A DNA stretch of 7,385 bases, from positions 1 through 7,385 of the forward strand of contig CALKKN010000306.1 of the NCBI GenBank assembly GCA_937995275.1. The letters are read 5' to 3'. The DNA is from an uncultured Lysobacterales bacterium (GTDB taxonomy: Bacteria > Pseudomonadota > Gammaproteobacteria > Xanthomonadales > SZUA-36). The stretch's first letter is position 1. Each line of letters starts with the position of its first letter. Made by a program: the position numbers and the translations under genes. Below the pieces are notes generated by a model. The model saw only the letters and a list, made by a program, of their open reading frames with translations. It was not told the DNA's origin and searched no databases. Shown in pieces: positions 5,534-7,385 of the stretch.

Positions 5534-7297
5534 GTGAGTAACGCCCCGTCGCCGGGCCCGCCTGGCCCCGGTGCTCCGCCCGCCATGGACCGCAGCGGGT
5601 TGCTCGATCATCTGTGGTCCCTTCAGCGAATGCACGGCTGCATCCGCGCGGAGGACATCGCCGCCTGCAGCCAGGCACTGGGGATTTCGTCCATCGAGGT
5701 CGAGGGAGTGGTTTCCTTCTATCACTTCTTAACGCGCCAACCGGTCGGCCGCCACACCATCTACGTGGACCGCAGCGCCGTGGCCGAGTGCAAGGGCTTC
5801 GAGCGCGTCAAGGAGGCTTTCGAAAAGGCCACCGGCGCCACTCTGAACGGCGTGGACCCCAGCGGCCAGTTCGGCCTGTTCGAGACCGCCTGCATCGGCC
5901 TGAGCGACTTCGAGCCGGCGGCGCTGATCGACTTCCATCCCTTCACCAGCCTGAACAGCCTGAAGGTCAAGGACATCGTCGCCCGGCTCAAGCAGGGCGC
6001 CGTACCGGCCGACATCTGCGACCCGGTCCTGGATCATATCCGGTTCGTCCCGGGCGGCGATAAGGCCCTCCTGCTGCGGGAGTACGATCGCGGCTGTGCC
6101 GTGAACCGGCTGAAGGCAATGTCGCCGGCCGCGGTGATCGAGGCAGTCAAGCACTCCGGCGTCTGCGGCATGGGCGGCGCCTTCTTTCCCGCGGGCCTCA
6201 AGTGGGAGGCGTGCGCGCGCGAGGCGTCACAGCCGAAATACATCGTCTGCAACGCCGACGAGGGCGAGCCCGGCACCTTCAAGGACCGCGTCCTGCTGAA
6301 TGCGATGCCGGGCCTGGTGCTGGAGGGCATGACCGTCGCGGCCCGGGCGGTCGGCGCGGCCGAAGGCATCATCTACCTGCGGGCGGAATACGCCTGGCTG
6401 AAGCACAAGCTGGACCGCGAGATCGAGCGTTTCCGCCGGATGAACCTGCTGGGCCGCGACATCGCCGGCATTGAGGGATTCGATTTCGACATATCCGTGC
6501 AACTCGGCGCCGGTGCCTACGTCTGCGGCGAGGAAACGGCGCTGCTGAACTCACTGGAGGGCAAGCGCGGCGAGCCGCGCAACAAGCGATATTTCCCAAC
6601 TCAGCGGGGCTACCGCCAGCAGCCCACGGTGGTCAACAACGTCGAGACCCTGTGCGCTGCGGCCCGCGTCATCGAGCTGGGCGCAGACCGCTTCCTGCAG
6701 GCCGGCACCGCAACCTCGCCGGGCACCAAGCTGCTGAGCATCTCGGGTGACTGCCGGCTGCCCGGCGTCTATGAAATCGAGTGGGGGACCACGGTTCGCG
6801 CAGTACTCGAGATGTGCGAGGCGGATCGGCCGCACATCGTCCAGGTCAGCGGTCCCTCGGGCGAGTGCCTGTCGATGGCCGAGGTCGACCGGGCCATCGC
6901 GCTGGATGACCTCCGTTGCGGGGGCTCCTTCATGGTGTTCAGCCGCTCGCGGAACCTGCTCGACCTGCTGCGGAACTTCAACAGCTTTTTCAAGACCGAG
7001 TCATGCGGCCTGTGCACGCCGTGCCGGGCCGGCAACTTCATCCTCGAGAAAAAGCTGGAGTTGTTCGCAGCCAGGCTGGCCAGCGCCTCCGACATCGAAG
7101 ACGCGCGTTCCTGGGGCCACATCATGCAGATGACCTGCCGCTGTGGGCTGGGGCGGTCGGCGCCAAACGCGCTGCTTTCGGCCCAACGTAAATTTCCCGG
7201 CTATTTCGCGGAACTGGTCAGCGAGAACCCGGAACGGCTCAGCAAGCGTTTCAGCCTGGAGGACGCGATTCGCGAGTATGAGCGTTTCAGTTGCTAG
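5534..7297 (+). CDS. hoxF: HoxF, diaphorase subunit of NAD-reducing soluble [NiFe] hydrogenase
   Basis: This 587-residue flavin subunit passes electrons between the hydrogenase module and NAD+/NADH. It is a fusion, as in Ralstonia-type HoxF (about 600 residues). A NuoE-like domain (about 20-155) is joined to a NuoF-like domain with an FMN/NADH site (about 200-370), an SLBB segment (about 395-445) and an Fe-S domain (470-555). NADEGEPGTFKDR at 240-252 and GAGAYVCGEET at 325-335 hold the flavin/NADH contacts known in complex I. C491, C494, C497 and C537 form a complete [4Fe-4S] site. In the NuoE-like part the four [2Fe-2S] ligand positions read D79, A84, C120 and S124, so that cluster should be absent; as I recall, Ralstonia HoxF is also degenerate there. 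The glycine motif at 212-221 reads GMGGAFFPAG instead of GRGGAGFPTG. The family phrase CIGLSD at 120-125 and the fusion argue for HoxF over NuoF, FdsB or HndC. The GTG start yields a proline/glycine-rich leader of about 18 residues. hoxU, hoxY and hoxH would be expected downstream. Confidence 0.9.
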   Translation: MSNAPSPGPPGPGAPPAMDRSGLLDHLWSLQRMHGCIRAEDIAACSQALGISSIEVEGVVSFYHFLTRQPVGRHTIYVDRSAVAECKGFERVKEAFEKATGATLNGVDPSGQFGLFETACIGLSDFEPAALIDFHPFTSLNSLKVKDIVARLKQGAVPADICDPVLDHIRFVPGGDKALLLREYDRGCAVNRLKAMSPAAVIEAVKHSGVCGMGGAFFPAGLKWEACAREASQPKYIVCNADEGEPGTFKDRVLLNAMPGLVLEGMTVAARAVGAAEGIIYLRAEYAWLKHKLDREIERFRRMNLLGRDIAGIEGFDFDISVQLGAGAYVCGEETALLNSLEGKRGEPRNKRYFPTQRGYRQQPTVVNNVETLCAAARVIELGADRFLQAGTATSPGTKLLSISGDCRLPGVYEIEWGTTVRAVLEMCEADRPHIVQVSGPSGECLSMAEVDRAIALDDLRCGGSFMVFSRSRNLLDLLRNFNSFFKTESCGLCTPCRAGNFILEKKLELFAARLASASDIEDARSWGHIMQMTCRCGLGRSAPNALLSAQRKFPGYFAELVSENPERLSKRFSLEDAIREYERFSC

Positions 7298-7337
7298 ACA
7301 TTGATGCGGCGAGGCGGCGAAAGTAAATCAACCGGAA

Positions 7338-7385
7338 ATGAAGACACAGACGACAGGGCAACCGCCGGAACAGGCCCAGCTACCT
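7338..7385 (+). CDS. Possible start of the next gene (partial, runs off the window)
   Basis: An ATG 40 bases after the hoxF stop opens 16 codons (beginning MKTQTTGQPP) to the window edge. In hox operons hoxU usually follows hoxF, but these residues do not resemble the HoxU start I know, and only a weak CCGGAA precedes the ATG. A second frame from ATG 7304 is also open to the edge. This is a candidate only. Confidence 0.25.
   Translation, partial: MKTQTTGQPPEQAQLP

Noticed and set aside
1..7385. tRNA, rRNA, CRISPR array, insertion sequence or prophage
   Set aside because: No cloverleaf, spaced repeat array, transposase motif or terminal inverted repeats were found on either strand by reading.

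Overview
The window looks like chromosomal DNA of a GC-rich Pseudomonadota, most likely a gammaproteobacterium. Evidence: strong GC bias at third codon positions, GAGG-type ribosome binding sites, and a mix of an SLC13-type permease with an RCK_C insert, a CNNM-CBS membrane protein and an NAD-reducing hydrogenase subunit of the Ralstonia type. The species cannot be named from this sequence. There are four complete genes on alternating strands (-, +, -, +), so none share an operon here, plus the possible first codons of a fifth gene at the right edge. No RNA gene, insertion sequence, CRISPR array or phage gene was seen.

Left (50-1948, minus): a secreted multidomain protein with a Sec signal peptide, an IPT/TIG domain, an eight-repeat PQQ-like beta-propeller, a proline hinge and a 26-cysteine tail. 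The tail appears to combine three kinds of small disulfide-rich or metal-binding-like modules. Middle (2338-4158, plus): an SLC13-family permease with two RCK_C/TrkA-C domains between its membrane halves. It is divergent from the first gene across a 389-base regulatory region that holds a CRP-like site, an 11-base direct repeat and a consensus -10 hexamer. Then (4168-5232, minus): a CNNM (DUF21) protein with paired CBS domains, convergent with the permease and only 9 bases from it.

Right (5534-7297, plus): hoxF, the diaphorase subunit of a soluble NAD-reducing [NiFe] hydrogenase, preceded by a 301-base divergent region rich in dyad symmetries. Its fused NuoE-like domain keeps only one of the four usual [2Fe-2S] ligands, and its FMN/NADH glycine motif is altered. 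The remaining hydrogenase genes (hoxU, hoxY, hoxH) would be expected just beyond the window. Only hoxF has a pathway that can be named; it implies H2 oxidation coupled to NAD+ reduction, or the reverse. No functional link between hoxF and the other three genes can be shown from the sequence.
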